Positions 1 to 11,379 of a stretch of DNA of 64,000 nt are shown in pieces. The stretch lies in assembly GCA_009760855.2 (NCBI GenBank), contig WPIO01000047.1:3197501-3261500 (forward strand), in the 5' to 3' direction. A model generated the notes under the pieces. It did not search any database and was not told the DNA's origin. It worked only from the letters and a program-made list of their open reading frames with translations. The DNA is from Cristatella mucedo. Its lineage: Eukaryota > Bryozoa > Phylactolaemata > Cristatellidae. Each line of letters begins with the position of its first letter. The stretch's first letter is position 1. The position numbers were made by a program, and so were the translations under genes.

Positions 1-919
1 CTCTGCGTGCTGTCTGTGCGGCCATGCGCTGCACCCAAGGTGTCAGGCAAGTGTGGATGTATCCTCATAGACCATGCGTGCAAATCTGTGCCCACCTCTC
101 GTCAGACAGAATAAGCCGAAACCGGATAGGGGAAGACCCACTTTCAAACGTTGACTGGGAGCATTCGTGCTGCTGCTAGTCTGCCGCGATGTCTGCCTCG
201 GGCAGTGGATGAAACCAACGCGAAGCCGTGCACAGAGAGCGGCTTCAGCAGCAGCACACCAGCAATGTAGCTCGGGACTGCACGGCTGCAGAATGCAGCA
301 GCAGGAGCAGCTGCCTGCTTTTACCGGCTGCCAATTTGCAATCCACCTGGGGCACAATCATGGCTGTCAACTGGAGATCCATCAAAGCACAATAGCCTCT
401 GTGACGACTTTGCCGGGGGGGGGGAGCCGGGTGGCATGAAATTTCGACACGATGACACTTAGCTGGCTCTCCTAGGCAGGCTTCTCAGCACTTGTCTGCA
501 TCAGCGCTGTCATGCGGTTGAGCCGAGGATGTCAGTGCAAACAACAGCCCTGTAGCTTGCACTGCATGGACCACCTTTCAGCCAGCCAGCAGGCAGTGCT
601 AGCTCCTAATCGGGCATCGGCCATAGTGCGGCCATAGTACGCCATCCAGCCAAAGCTGATAGCAGCAGCTGCATCCGGCCGTCTGCTCAAGCGACCTTTC
701 TGCATGCTGCAGAAGCATGCACCCCGATCGAGTCATCACTGCAGTTGGCTAAAGGATCCAAGCTCGCTTGGAAGGTACTCACATCCTGCATTTTAAAGAC
801 CGTCCCTACTTGTGTCCTGGCTGCTGCCAGCTCCTGCTCCGTTATCGGAACATTTCCAATAGCTACAGCGAAATGAGCACAAGGTTGTGCATATGAGCAT
901 ATCCCTGCCTGCTCACGAG
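1..919. other. Unassigned sequence
   Basis: Mixed-composition sequence rich in GCAGCAGC and GGCAGC words, with only short overlapping frames on both strands and a G9-10 run near 416. I see no gene, RNA or repeat that I recognise. Confidence 0.5.
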
Positions 920-1082
920 GGTGCTTGTGTGTGCCTGTGTATGAGCTCGTGCATGTGTGTGAGTGTGTATTTGTGTGTGTGTGTGTGTGTGTGCGTGCGC
1001 GCGTGTGTGTGCTTGTGTGCTTGTGTGCGTGTGTGTTTGTGTGTGAGTGGGTGTGTGTGTGTGTGTGTGCGTGCGTGCGTGC

Positions 1083-1115
<33 letters not shown>

Positions 1116-1130
1116 TGTGTGCGTGTGTGA
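920..1130. repeat. (GT)n microsatellite, impure
   Basis: About 210 bp of GT with interspersed GC and GTGA units. The long Cys/Val and His/Thr reading frames across it are products of the dinucleotide repeat. Confidence 0.95.
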
Positions 1131-1855
1131 GTACGCGTTTATGTGTAGAGAGATAGTACATGTCATTGCAGGGATGTTGCAAATACTGACGACCTCGAGC
1201 CATGGCTTACGAGTCTTGAGCACAGGGACAATTTCCTTATGTGTGTATGCCGATGATCGCAGAGTGCAACATTAATCAAGGGCCCTCGTGCCGTAATAGA
1301 AAGTTCTCCGTATCTTTACGTGGAGATTCGACAGGGCTATATTTCCACAGTACCACCCATAGCTGTATAACTCAAAATGCAACTATAACTATCACTTTAG
1401 AAATCCAGCTATAATTAATAAACAGCAGATTGTGAGATCCAATTTCAAAAAGCTATAATTTAGAAACTGCTATGAGTCCTAGCAATAGCAATCCAGCTGA
1501 TGTAGCATGCCAACTTTTCACATTTATTGTCGGTAGATCTAGGGTTATTGTTTCTGGTACCTCAGGAGCCAGTAAAGTTTAATTTCCTATACATTTAAAT
1601 ATAAAGGGTACAAGTGGATTGAAAAAAACTACAAAACCCAAGGGAATATCGTATATCAATGGTGAGCGGACGTTATGTCGTGTCGACATTGGGAATTCTC
1701 CAAATCAAGACTTGATATCGGATGCCAAAGTTTAACCATCTCATTCCTTTCGATGGCTAATTCATTCATATGTACATCAACCCAACCTTTCTCTAGCTCT
1801 GTAAACCATATCGTATGAAGTTGTTTGTTTATCAGTCCCATCAGCAAATGATTGA
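1131..1855. other. Unassigned AT-rich sequence
   Basis: Stop-rich in all frames, with repeated AGCTATAA words between 1350 and 1500. Nothing recognised. Confidence 0.5.
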
Positions 1856-2025
1856 AAACTAGGTAAGGCGGTAGCTTTTAATGACCTCGGTCCCAAGGTA
1901 GCAGGTTCAAATCTTGAGGTGGGTGATCCTTTATTGCCACTGCAATCGGTGGTGATAGCCGTTAAGGCTCTCCTGTCGCTATACAAAAGAGGCTGTTAAA
2001 TCCGCTAGTATTTTAATGATAATAA
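1856..2025 (+). mobile_element. SINE-A copy
   Basis: It contains the family core: ACTAGGTAAGGCGG (A-box side), a CGGTCCCAAGG middle, GGTTCAAATCT (degenerate B box near 1902-1912), then GGTGGTGATAGCCG and CGCTATACAAAAGAGGCTG. The 5' end is less clear than in the 44270 copy. Confidence 0.75.
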
Positions 2026-2144
2026 TTTCCTTTTTATACTGAGAATGCATGAAAAATGATTTTAAAACGTAGCATTCGTCAAGCATTTTACTGATGCTAA
2101 GTCTCGTGCTGATTTCGTCAAAATAATCGTTTCTAGACTACTAA

Positions 2145-2250
2145 TTTTATATTTTTTATAGCGCCCTCAGGGAACTCAATCTCTCTCTAGGAGCTTAACA
2201 TTTTCTAAAAAAGAAGCAAAGCATGTAAAGAAAGCACGATCGGAAGAACT
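2145..2250 (-). mobile_element. LINE-1f 3'-tail fragment
   Basis: Reading plus, TTTTATAGCGCCCTCAGGG, ACTCAATCTCTCTCTAGG and GCAAAGCATG match the inverted LINE-1f 3' end: outer GCGCC/GGCGC stem and inner AGAGA/TCTCT stem. Only about 100 bp is present. Confidence 0.7.
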
Positions 2251-2969
2251 CCGGTTTTCGGAAGAGAATTCTGCAAAGGAAAAGAAACACTCGTAGTGCT
2301 TTGTTATCAAGAGGCGAGAATAAATAATTGTGTTCCAATTTTATTATCCATTCCATGTCCACAGTCGACCTTTTTTTAAGAACTCGTTTGGTTTTTTCTT
2401 ATCTCGTCATCTCAACACTTCCGGCTTGTACCCCGAGAGTTCTAGCGTGCAGTAATAGATAGTACAATAGATGGCCTACTATAAGTGAATCCAAAAAAGT
2501 GACCAGGGGGCTGCCTTTCGCTCTGACGCTGAAGAGAAGTGCAATAGCGAGCCATACAGAGCTTTTAAGGCATGATCTAGTAGATGGAAAAGGCAGTGTT
2601 GAACACTTTGAAGACATGACTTAAGGGCTGACTCATAAAACCGTTTTAAAAGAATCGTACCAGCACTGCTTAACTGGAAGCCGATCAAAGTATTTTCAGC
2701 TCCCCTCCTCCATTGACCATCCAAGGCGCTTGATTTCCATGGTGTACAACATCGCTGCCTCATGAACAGCAGCTGAACAAAGAGTGTAGACTAAATAATT
2801 TGGACGTGAATCCCTCGCGTTGATGGAGAAGCTACAGTTTCTCATTGATTTTTAAAAACACAACCTCTTCTAATCTAACTGTTAAGCAACTTAAGCTCTC
2901 CTAATCTTTAGTTCTGCACCGTGTACACGTCCTGTCAGATACTGGAAACTAGTTTCAAACAATCGTAGG
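2251..2969. other. Unassigned sequence
   Basis: AT-rich, with a 94-codon minus frame (2479-2763) that I do not recognise and that shows no coding bias. Possibly diverged transposon sequence. Confidence 0.4.
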
Positions 2970-3189
2970 GTAATAATTATTATTACTTTTGTAAAACATT
3001 CATATAGCACCCTCAGAGAACTTTCTCTTTCTAGGCACTTTACAGATACTGTTAAGGAATCACTATCAAGTTGTTATGGCAAAATGCACAATGTCGACAA
3101 GCATAGTAAGGTTAGAGGCGACATGCACAGTGTCAACGTGTAAAATAATGTTAGTGGTAGCATGCAGTGTCAGCACGCTTAGGCACATA

Positions 3190-3402
3190 AACTAGCTGAT
3201 TTAACAGCCTCTTTTGTATGGCAACAAAATTGCCTTTACGGCTATCACCACCGCTTGCAGAGGCGATAAAGAATCACCCACTGCAGGATTCGAACCCACG
3301 ACCTTGGTCCCAAGGTCGTGGGTTTGGTCCCAAGGTCGTGGGTTTGGTCCCAAGGTCGAGAAAAGCAACCGCCTAGCCTAGTGTGCCATCACGGCTCTCC
3401 GT
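3190..3402 (-). mobile_element. SINE-A copy with internal triplication
   Basis: Inverted family sequence: GATTTAACAGCCTC, CTATCACCACCGCTTGCAG, then GGATTCGAACC (perfect inverted B box) and GCCTAGTGTGCCATCA (inverted A box). Between the boxes a 20-bp unit beginning TTGGTCCCAAGGTCG is repeated at 3304, 3324 and, partly, 3344. Other copies have it once. Confidence 0.85.
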
Positions 3403-3588
3403 ACCATGTAATGGACGAATCACAAGACCCACTAAATACTGTGACAAGCATGTACGTTTTAAGTTGTTTTCTAACTGTACTCAAGTCAGAGGATGTCTCG
3501 ACAGCAGTCGAAAGTGAGTTACAGGCCTTAGGAGCATACGAACTAAAGTCAAGGTCTCCAAAGGATTTGAGGTTCGCACGAGGTATAG

Positions 3589-3680
3589 CTAATAATAATA
3601 ATAATAATAATGTACTTGATAAAGCGCCCTCAGAGAACTTAATCTCTTTCTAGGCGCTTTACATTTGCTGCAAAAGGAAA
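3589..3680 (-). mobile_element. Tail-only LINE-1f insertion
   Basis: (AAT)n followed by the stem-loop tail and GCTGCAAAAGGAAATGC. It splits host LINE sequence that in the 45542 copy is continuous (GTATAGCTAAACGATTAGAG). The insertion is about 90 bp and carries no coding sequence. Confidence 0.8.
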
Positions 3681-3917
3681 TGCAAAACGATTTGAGTCAG
3701 GAAAGTGGGGGGTACTGTGCCTAGCATGGTGGTGGAGTAAATCTGATAGGTAGACTGGAGCCAAAGAATGAAGGGACCTAAAAGTGAGTGACAGAATCTC
3801 GGCGTCGATGTGTAGCTTGATTGGAACCCAGTGCATGTCGGCAAGAAGCTGCACAAAACTGCTCAAACTCGGGCCGCTTAGTCAGGGATGCTGCATCCAA
3901 ATTGGCCAATGCATTGT

Positions 3918-3992
3918 CGACAATGTAAAGTGCCTAGAAAGAGATTAAATTCTCCGAGGGCGCTGTTAAGAATTTATTATAATCAGTTTTTC
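3918..3992 (+). mobile_element. Tail-only LINE-1f insertion, plus orientation
   Basis: AATGTAAAGTGCCTAGAAAG, then GAGATTAAATTCTCCGAGG, GCGCTGTT and an AT-rich decayed tail, lying inside the minus-strand LINE-1f copy. Confidence 0.7.
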
Positions 3993-4771
3993 ATTTTATT
4001 GTTATTGCTGAAAGTAGGCAGATGAAAGTGGAGCTGATGTGGTCGTCTCACGAAAGGTCACTTTGGGACAAGTTATCCAGATTTCACGCAGACGCAGCAG
4101 GAGATATTCTGGCACAGTCGATTTTGAGTGTTAAGTTTTCCGACTTCAAAGTTACACTTGACTTTTGAATAAGTAATATGTTGGTTTTATCGTCATACAG
4201 TTTGACAAAGTTTGCTGCCATCCGTGTGTGGATATCAACAATACATATAGCAAGGCTGTGTAGAGAATTTGTCTTGCTCGAGGGCTGTGAGGGATCAAAG
4301 CAAAGGTACAACTGAGTGTCATCTGCATAAAAGTGAAAATCTACATTGTGCTTGGGATGACATTGGAAAGAGGGAGACTATAAGCTGAGAAAATTAACCC
4401 CCAGGCACGGAGACCTGATGCACCCCGTACTTCAGCGGTTCCTCGGGTGACCTTAGTATATTCACATCAATACTCTGGAGTCTCCCACTGAGATACGACC
4501 TAAACGATTGCAGTGCAGTGTAAGTTATAACCATGTGAGATGAGAGGTGCTCGAGAAAGACTTGATGATCAATAGTATCAAATGCTGCCGAAATATTGAG
4601 CTAAACAACAGAAATACTTTTTAAGTCTGAATTCCTAATAAGGTTGTTATACACTCGAAGCAATGCCGCCTTCGAGGAGCGGTTAGTTTTAAAACCAGAC
4701 TCTGGCTTAAGTGCTTGGAATGAAGTTTCAAATATAAAACTTCAGCTGGTCCCTCACAAATATTTAAGCTG

Positions 4772-4925
4772 ATTTAACAGATTTATTTATTTAGCGGCAG
4801 AAGGTTCTTCACGGCAGCTTCCCTAGCGCTTGCAGCGGTCAACAAAGAATCGACCCTTACGTAACTAGAACCCACGACCTGGGTCGTTAAGAGCAAGCAC
4901 CAAACCTCAGAGCTAAGACCCAGGG
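4772..4925 (-). mobile_element. SINE-A copy, diverged
   Basis: Inverted ATTTATTTATTTA tail, GGCAGAAGGTTCTTC, GCTTGCAGCGGTC, TAGAACCCACGACCT. B box decayed, A-box end weak. Confidence 0.6.
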
Positions 4926-5849
4926 GCAGTCCAGAATTAAAGAACAGATTGATGAACCATGCCATTAATTTCAACTCTTGAACCAAACGTAAGATTCTAT
5001 GAGCGTATCAAACCTAACAGGCCTCATGTTTCAGCGGAGGAATACAAACTGTGTGAACGTACGCCGGTTCGCAATGAAAACGAGCTTGTTACACGCTACG
5101 GACCTATATTTTGAGCCTGCTTCGTTCACACAGGTTGAAGTTATTTAGGGCATAGATTTTGCTTCTTGACAATAAGTTTCATTCAAAATTACTGCAACTG
5201 CTCGCCAGTGCGTTGGTCATAGAACAAAAAATATTCGTGTAGCAGACTTATAGAGAAATTTCTCTCTTTTTAGGCGCTTCGCTTATGCTGCAAAGAGAGA
5301 TTTTTTCGATTCGTTAAAAAAGCTCACAATTTAAACTTAAGTCTTCTTTCATTTAGTCAAATGCTTTTTATATTCGACTGCCTCTTTTTATACTTTCTGC
5401 CATGCTCAGGAGCTCCATCGTGGAGCATCAAGCTCCAACTGTAATAGGGCCATCAGGTTGAAATTCCAGCGGCATTAATATATAGCACCATTTTGCATTT
5501 TTCCGTATGAAACCTGTTCCTCTCTGAATGCTTTCTCTATGAATTCAAATTCTCCGATATTTGCTGGGAAATATTCAGGGTGATATTTTAGAAAATGTAT
5601 CCTTGCACTCATTAAGTTAGCTAGTGCCGTGTAGCGTTGAATCATGTTCTCAAAGATTCTCACGTAGTCAGCAGACTTGTGATTACCGAGAAAGGTCTCT
5701 TACACAGACTTAAATCAAGTCCGTGACTCCAAATCTGAACCTGTCATTTTTTATTTAAACTGTGTGTCTTTGAACAATTCTTTGATTTTTGAACCAACAA
5801 AATACCAGCTTAATATTTGCCTCAATAATTAGAAGAAACTTCTTGTAAG
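4926..5849. other. Mostly unassigned, with a possible LINE-1f tail scrap
   Basis: AT-rich, stop-rich sequence. At 5235-5310 a run with AGAGAAATTTCTCTC and TAGGCGCTTCG followed by GCTGCAAAG resembles an inverted LINE-1f tail, but it has lost one outer stem arm. The 62-codon minus frame at 5475-5663 is not recognised. Confidence 0.45.
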
Positions 5850-7249
5850 TAATATTAATAATAATATCAATGATAATGCATTTGCTATGGCACCCTCGGA
5901 GAACTCGATCTCTTACTAGGCACTTTATGTTTGCTGCAAATGGAGCATGATTGAATGGTTAGTGTTAGCATGCTCTCAGTGAACAATGAAACAAGCGTAA
6001 TATGGTTAGAGGTGACATGCATAGGGTCAGCATGCATATATGGTTAGTTACAGCATCCAGGGTCAGTAAGAATAACCACGCAGAGGACGAATCACATAGA
6101 CCCAATAAATACTGTGATAATCATGCGTTTTAGATTATTTTAAGTGTGATCAGGTCGGGGGGGGGGTGTCGTGACGAATCTCGGAAGTGAGTTCCAGACT
6201 TTGGGAGCAAACAAACTAAAGGTACGGTCTCCAAAGGATTTGAGGCTCGTACGAAGTATAGATAAACGATTAGATTCCGAAAAGTGGACGGTACGATGCT
6301 TACTTTGGTGATGGAGTAGATCTGATAGGTATGCTCAAGATAAAAAATGAAGGAACCTAAAAATGAGTGACAGAACCTTGAGGTCGATGCGCTTCTTGGC
6401 TATAAGCCAGTGCAGGTCGGCGAGGGGTGGTGTGATGTGCCAACTGCTATGCTCGTGACAGACAAGTCTAGCTGCAGAGTTTTGTACCAATAGTACGTGC
6501 CTCGTTGCATTGGCCGGAATCCGAGCAAGCTGTGAGCTACAGAAGTCAGGACGGAATGTCACAAATGCATGAACAATTTAGGTTTGGTATCCCTCTCTAA
6601 ACAAGCCCGAATTTTAGTAATATTATGTAGCTGAAAGTACGCAGACTTGACTGTGGGGCTGATTTAGTCATCTAATTAAAGGTCACTTTGGAACAGAAGA
6701 CCTAGATTACTTGCAGATTCAACATGAGAAATGCAGGCAGAGCCGATTGTGAGCGTAAACTTTTCAAATTTCTGAGTCAAACTTGGTTTGCCCATAACTA
6801 AGAAGTTGGTTTTATCATTATTCAATTAAAGACATTTTGCTGCTATACATGCAGTAAGGGAGTTAAGAGAACTCGATATGCTGAAGGGCTGGGAGCGATC
6901 AAAGTTAAGGTACAACAGAGTGTCATCAGCATAGAAGTGAAAGCCTAGATTGTGCCTGGAAATCACATCGGCTAGAGGGAGAATACTAAATTGCGAAAAG
7001 AATGAGACCAAGCACAGAGCCCCTAGGTACCCCAAGCTTAGGAGGTTCTTCGGACGATCTGTATCCATTCAAATCAATACTTTTGAGTCTCCCACTAAGA
7101 TGTGACCGAAACAATTGCAGTGCAACGTCAGTGATGCCAAGGCAAGACGAGAGGCACTCAAGAAAGACTCGGTGATCGATAGTATCAAAAGCTGCCGAAA
7201 GATCGAGAAAAACGAGCAGAGAGACTCTACCCATGTCTGCATTCCTAGT

Positions 7250-8158
7250 TCCGAAGTGACCTCTCGTTACACGATCACATCAGCTCCACAATAAAGTCTG
7301 CCTACTTTCAGCTGCATAAAATTGCAAAAATTAGGGCTTGTTTAGATAAGGATACCACGTCTAAGTTGGTCCATGCATTTGTAACATCCAGCCTTGACTT
7401 CTGTAACTCACTTCGTGCTGGCCTACTGGAATGTGTAATCAGGCGATTACAGCTGGTGCAAAACTCTGCAGCTAGGCTTGTCTGTCGTGAGCGTCGCAGT
7501 TGCCACATTACTCCACTTATCGCCGACCTGCACTGGCTACCAGTCAAGCAACGGATCGACTTCAAGGTGTTTCGCTCACTTGTAGGTCACTTCATTCTTC
7601 GGCTCTAGCCTCTCTCTCAGATCTACTCCCCCACCAGGCCAAGCATCGTACCACCTGCTTTTAGAATCCAACAGTTTACCAATACTTCGTAATAATAACA
7701 ATAATAATGTACTTGATAAAGCGCCCTCAGAGAACTTAATCTCTTTCTAGGCGCTTTACATTCGTACAAACCTCGAATCCTTTGGAGACCGTACATTTAG
7801 TTCGTATGCTCCCAAAGCCTAGAATTCACTTCCGACTTGCGTCAGAAAATCCCCTGACTTGATCACATTTATAAAGAACTTAAAACACACCTATTCAGGA
7901 CAGCATTTAGTGGGTTCTCGTGATTCGTCCTTCATGTGCTTATGCGTGCTGACACTGTGCATGCTGCCACTAACAGCACTTGTATGCTGACCCTGTGCAT
8001 ATCACCCCTAACCATGTAATTCATGTTGCTTAGCAAGCATGATATTACTCACCATTCAATCGCGTTTCCCTTTGCAGCAAATGTAAAGCACCTAGAAAGA
8101 GATTTGATTTCTGTGAGGGAGCGTTCATCAAGTGCGTTATTATTATTATTTTCATTAA
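7250..8158 (+). mobile_element. LINE-1f copy nested in a LINE-1f copy
   Basis: It starts mid-RT (TCCGAAGTGACCTCTCG). Frame 7366-7608 gives VHAFVTSSLDFCNS, RLQLVQNSAARLVCRE and LHWLPVKQRIDFKV, the classic thumb region of CR1/L2-like RTs. The 3' UTR ends in GTAAAGCACCTAGAAAGAG and TTATTATTATTATT at 8088-8155. The host resumes at about 8155 with TAAGTAGGTTGTTAC. Host left edge is CTAGT, right edge TAAGT, a possible decayed target duplication. Confidence 0.85.
7691..7768 (-). mobile_element. Tail-only LINE-1f inside the nested LINE-1f
   Basis: Only the (AAT)n stretch and stem-loop tail are present, about 78 bp. Flanks CTTCGTA and ATTCGTA duplicate TTCGTA; the uninterrupted form is seen in the copy near 21800. 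Third level of nesting. Confidence 0.85.
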
Positions 8159-8659
8159 GTAGGTTGTTACAAACCAAGTTAATGCAGATTATGTTGAGTT
8201 ATTATCTTAAAAAACAAATTGGTACTTACTAGCAAGGTTTAAAGTTTCAAAACAGGAGTTTAGATTTTCTGCCACAACTCGCTCCAGTGTCTTTGATAGA
8301 AACGGTAGAAGGGAGACTGGGAAGAAGTTGCTTAAGTTCTCTTGGGCAAATGTTTCTTTCGAGGGCAGTGGCCTGACGACAGTCTTTTTGAGAGTTGCTG
8401 GGACATGACCTGAGGCTAATGACATGTTTATGATGTTATGTATGCATGGCAGCAGCAGGTCTGTGCATCGTAGAATATGACAGTAGGAATTGGAGTTAGA
8501 ATGAGGTCTAAAAGACTCGTAGTCTTCTTTGACTGGGATATGAGCTTCAGAACGAGGTCATTAATAATATCCTTTAATGTAGACATTAAGGAGCTGCACG
8601 ATATTTAGGGACATGATTCCAGGTAAATGATGCCCCAATAAGGATTGACTCCACAATCT

Positions 8660-11215
8660 TTTTGTTTGCTTGCATCTCAGTCCGTAACTCCATAAAGCCA
8701 CAAAGACTATGTGAGTGTTTCACATTAGAGTTTGGTGTAGCTCACTCACAGCCTAAGCGGCTTTTGGTACGCATTCGTTAGCCAACAGACTTAATCGCAC
8801 TCGACAAAAAGAAAGTGGGAAGGGTAGCAAAGCCAGAAGAACAGTTGAGGCAGTGAGTAACATGGAAGTAGCATCTCAAGACGGCTGAAAATGATGTGCC
8901 ACAGTGGGCAGCAGGAGAGTTGTTGTCGTTGCGCAAGAATCGTGGAAGCTAATTCCACAGTTTAGGTCCAGCAGACCAAAAGCTTCTGTCCCCAAGGGTC
9001 TTAAAGCAGAGGAATGTAGCAGCTATTTGCGTGTCCGTGCAGGATCTGAGGGCACGAGGAGACTGAAACTGGTGCAGCAGTTCAGCTAGTTATGGACTAG
9101 CCAAGCCGTGGTGGCCTTGTGCGTCAGCCCGAGAACTTTGCCCTGTATCCGTTGATCAACAGGCAGCCATCATGTATCTTTTAGCAAAGAAGATGCGTGG
9201 TCAAACCTTTGGGATTTGCAACTAGTCTTGCAGCCATATTCATAGCAATCGGCAGTGGCCCTAGTTGCTTTCTTCGGTAACCCAGCCAAAAGTGAATTAT
9301 AATAATCAAGCTGAGACAGAACTAGTGAGCGCGTTAAGTTATTTGCAAGCCACTGTGGAAGAGAGTACCTTAACTTAGATAGGGATCGGACGTGATGGCT
9401 AGCTTTTAAAGCAGTCTTGTGAATGAGGCTTTTAAAATGTAGGCAGTTGGCAAACCAGACACCTAAATTCTGAGCAACTGGCAATAGTCGCACAACATCA
9501 TCACCTATTAGAAGAGCAAAGCCTTCTAATCCAGCCACACCCTTAAGTCCCTAATGTCCTATGAGCAGCAGTTCTATTTTATCGTCGTTTAATTTCAAGA
9601 AATTTTCCGACATCCATGGTCGAATGTCGACAAGGCAAGCATTCACTTTATCAGTTGTTGCAGCAGATTTAGACGGTTTAAATGCAAATAGAGCTGAGTA
9701 TCGTCAGCATAAAAGGGATAATCTATTCAATGGGCCTTGATCACTTTTCCCAAAGGTTCGGTGTAAATAGAGAACAGCGATGGACCAAGGATGGACCCTT
9801 GAGAGACGCCACAGTTGACTGGTCTCGTGGGTGTGACCCCCACATGACACGGATTGAACACTCATCAGACAACTGCGATTAAACTACGCCAGCGCCTCGT
9901 CTGCTCGACCGATTGTGGTTCTCAATCGTTCAAGTAGGACATCGCGATCAATGATGTCGAAGGCAACTGATTGATCTAGCAGAGCTAGGGCTGTGACATT
10001 CCCGTCATCGTTGCTTCATGGGAAGGCGTTGGTGATACGGAGGAGAGCAGTTTCAGCGAAGTGCTGCCACTTGAACCCCAAATGAAATTTCTCTGACATT
10101 TCATTATTTTCAATGTCTGCTACAAGCTGCTTGGAGAGACTTTTTGCAAGAATATGAAGAGGATATAGAGAATATAAAGACAATAAAAGGAAGATGGGAA
10201 AGTGGGCGATAGTTTGACAGTACTTCTGCATCTAATCCAGGCTTTTTAATTATCGGTCTAACGATTGCACATTAGAATGGCTCGGGTACAACTCCTTTTT
10301 CCAGAGAATCATTAACAATCTCGATTATGGCTAGGCTAACTAAGTTGGTCTGCCATGTTGTCCGTCTTAGTGACAAAGAAACTAGAGAAGTGATCAGCTA
10401 GATCGTCACAGGGATTACTGGGTAAAAAGCTAACCTGGGCACGGTTAAGGAGATGATTGATCGTTGACATCGGCATTTCTGAATTGTGCATCTGCGATTC
10501 AACAACGTTTTTATTGAGGTAGACTTAGCCTTTGCTAGGATCGATTGATATGATCTACAGTAGCCCTCGTATGCCAGTCGAAGGACAGACAGGCCTGATC
10601 TTTAAACATAACATAATTCATTTGTATAGCACCCTAAGAGAACTTGATCTCTACTCAGGCGCTATTCATGTGCCACTGTGCTTGAGCCCACTAGCTCGGC
10701 CAGACCTTGGTCGGAGTAGGCACCTTAACCACTGGGCCAAACCATCTTTTGTATGTTTTTTCCAAGATTTGGGTTAGTTGACCCAGCTAGTTTAATGTAC
10801 GCAGTAAACCAAACGCTGTCTGTCGAGGGCACACAGTTCGCTGAGTGAGAGGTGCAAATTCATTGAGCATGTCAGCTATTGTCGCGTTGTAGCAATCGCC
10901 CATGATGAAAGGTAAGAAGGGGGATTGAGCAGCAGAGGCAAAGCAAATATTCTTGCATGAACAGCATCGATGTCAAGAGTTTTAATTATTCACGATTTAC
11001 GGTTGAGTTTAGATAATGAGGAGGATGGCACACGTTGTTGACTGAATGAGGTCCGTGTGCGTTCAAATAAGAAGAATGTTGTAATAGTTTGTGATGATAG
11101 CGTGCAGTTGTAGGAGAAAATTTGGTCGAGCTTGTGACCCTTGATAAGAGTGGGGCCATGCACATGAGCCACAAGAGACTTTGAGTCAGTCACTGCACGA
11201 TATTATTAGGTGCTA
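8660..11215 (-). mobile_element. LINE-2f copy, endonuclease end to 3' end
   Basis: Read leftward from 11215: AHVHGPTLIKGHKLDQIFS (the end of an apurinic-type endonuclease, 10990-11193), a linker with YQSILAKAKS, SLEKGVVPE and IVRPIIKK (RT start, about 10230-10330), AFDIIDRDVLLERL (motif A), GVSQGSILGPSLFSIY (motif B, near 9770-9820), FYADDTQLYL (motif C; YADD at 9700-9711) and thumb sequence LSQLDYYNSLLAGLPKK (near 9270-9340). The 3' end lies near 8660-8700. A SINE-B interrupts the linker. Many stops and shifts. A distinct family from LINE-1f by its thumb and 3' end. Confidence 0.85.
10610..10745 (-). mobile_element. SINE-B copy inside LINE-2f
   Basis: Inverted SINE-B: tail TATAGCACCCTAAGAGAAC and TTGATCTCTACTCAGGCGC, then a decayed B box and CACCTTAACCACTGGGCCA (A box inverted). 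The flanks AAAGAT (right and left of the insertion, in LINE-2f linker sequence) look like a target duplication. Confidence 0.8.
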
Positions 11216-11236
11216 AAGGCGACAGATACAACTCCA

Positions 11237-11378
11237 GTTAATAATAATAATAATAATAACACACTTGATAAAGCGCTCTCAGAGAACTCGACCTCTTTCT
11301 AGGCGCTTTACATTTGCTGCAAAGGGAAACGCGATTGAATGGTGAGTAATGTCGTACTTGTTAAACAACATGAATAAC
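11237..11378 (-). mobile_element. LINE-1f 3' fragment, short
   Basis: (AAT)n, stem-loop tail, GCTGCAAAGGGAAACGCG, then about 60 bp of 3' UTR ending near GAATAACGT, where sequence switches to the protein-family relic. Confidence 0.85.
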
Positions 11379-11379
11379 G

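Larger units (their letters stand above)
2970..4760 (-). mobile_element. LINE-1f copy with several nested insertions
   Basis: The 3' tail starts at 2970 (AATAATTATTATTAC, then the CCCTCAGAGAAC stem). The 3' UTR follows, then RT thumb sequence (inverted TCTGATAGGTAGACTGGAGCC near 3745), motif C YADD at 4318-4329 (inverted GTCATCTGCATA), and upstream RT sequence to about 4760. Three pieces interrupt it: an inverted SINE-A (3190-3402), a tail-only LINE-1f in the same orientation (3589-3680), and a plus-orientation tail (3918-3992). About 140 bp of body is missing near the last insertion. All frames are broken. Confidence 0.8.
5850..8650 (-). mobile_element. LINE-1f copy, most complete RT
   Basis: The 3' tail is at 5850-5960 and the element reads leftward from about 8650. 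On the minus strand the order is DLLLPCIHNIINMSLASGHVP (short form: SLASGHVP..LKKTVVRPL, 8425-8207), LPFLSKTLERVVAENL (RT start), then after a nested insertion LDLSAAFDTIDH (motif A, near 7200), GVPRGSVLG (motif B, near 7010-7040) and FYADDTLLYL (motif C, YADD at 6922-6933). The RT spans two frames (6986-7234 and 6826-7068), so one shift lies near motif B. RT of this type does target-primed reverse transcription at nicked chromosomal DNA. Endonuclease sequence is not seen, so the copy is 5' truncated as well as interrupted. Confidence 0.85.

Noticed and set aside
687-1275. His/Thr-rich and Cys/Val-rich frames
   Set aside because: Products of the (GT)n array.
2399-2763. Coding relic near the LINE tail
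   Set aside because: The minus frames show no RT, endonuclease or transposase motifs.
7250-8158. Twin-priming inversion of one LINE
   Set aside because: Both the minus and plus parts have their own complete 3' tails and the minus element resumes after 8158, so this is a nested insertion.
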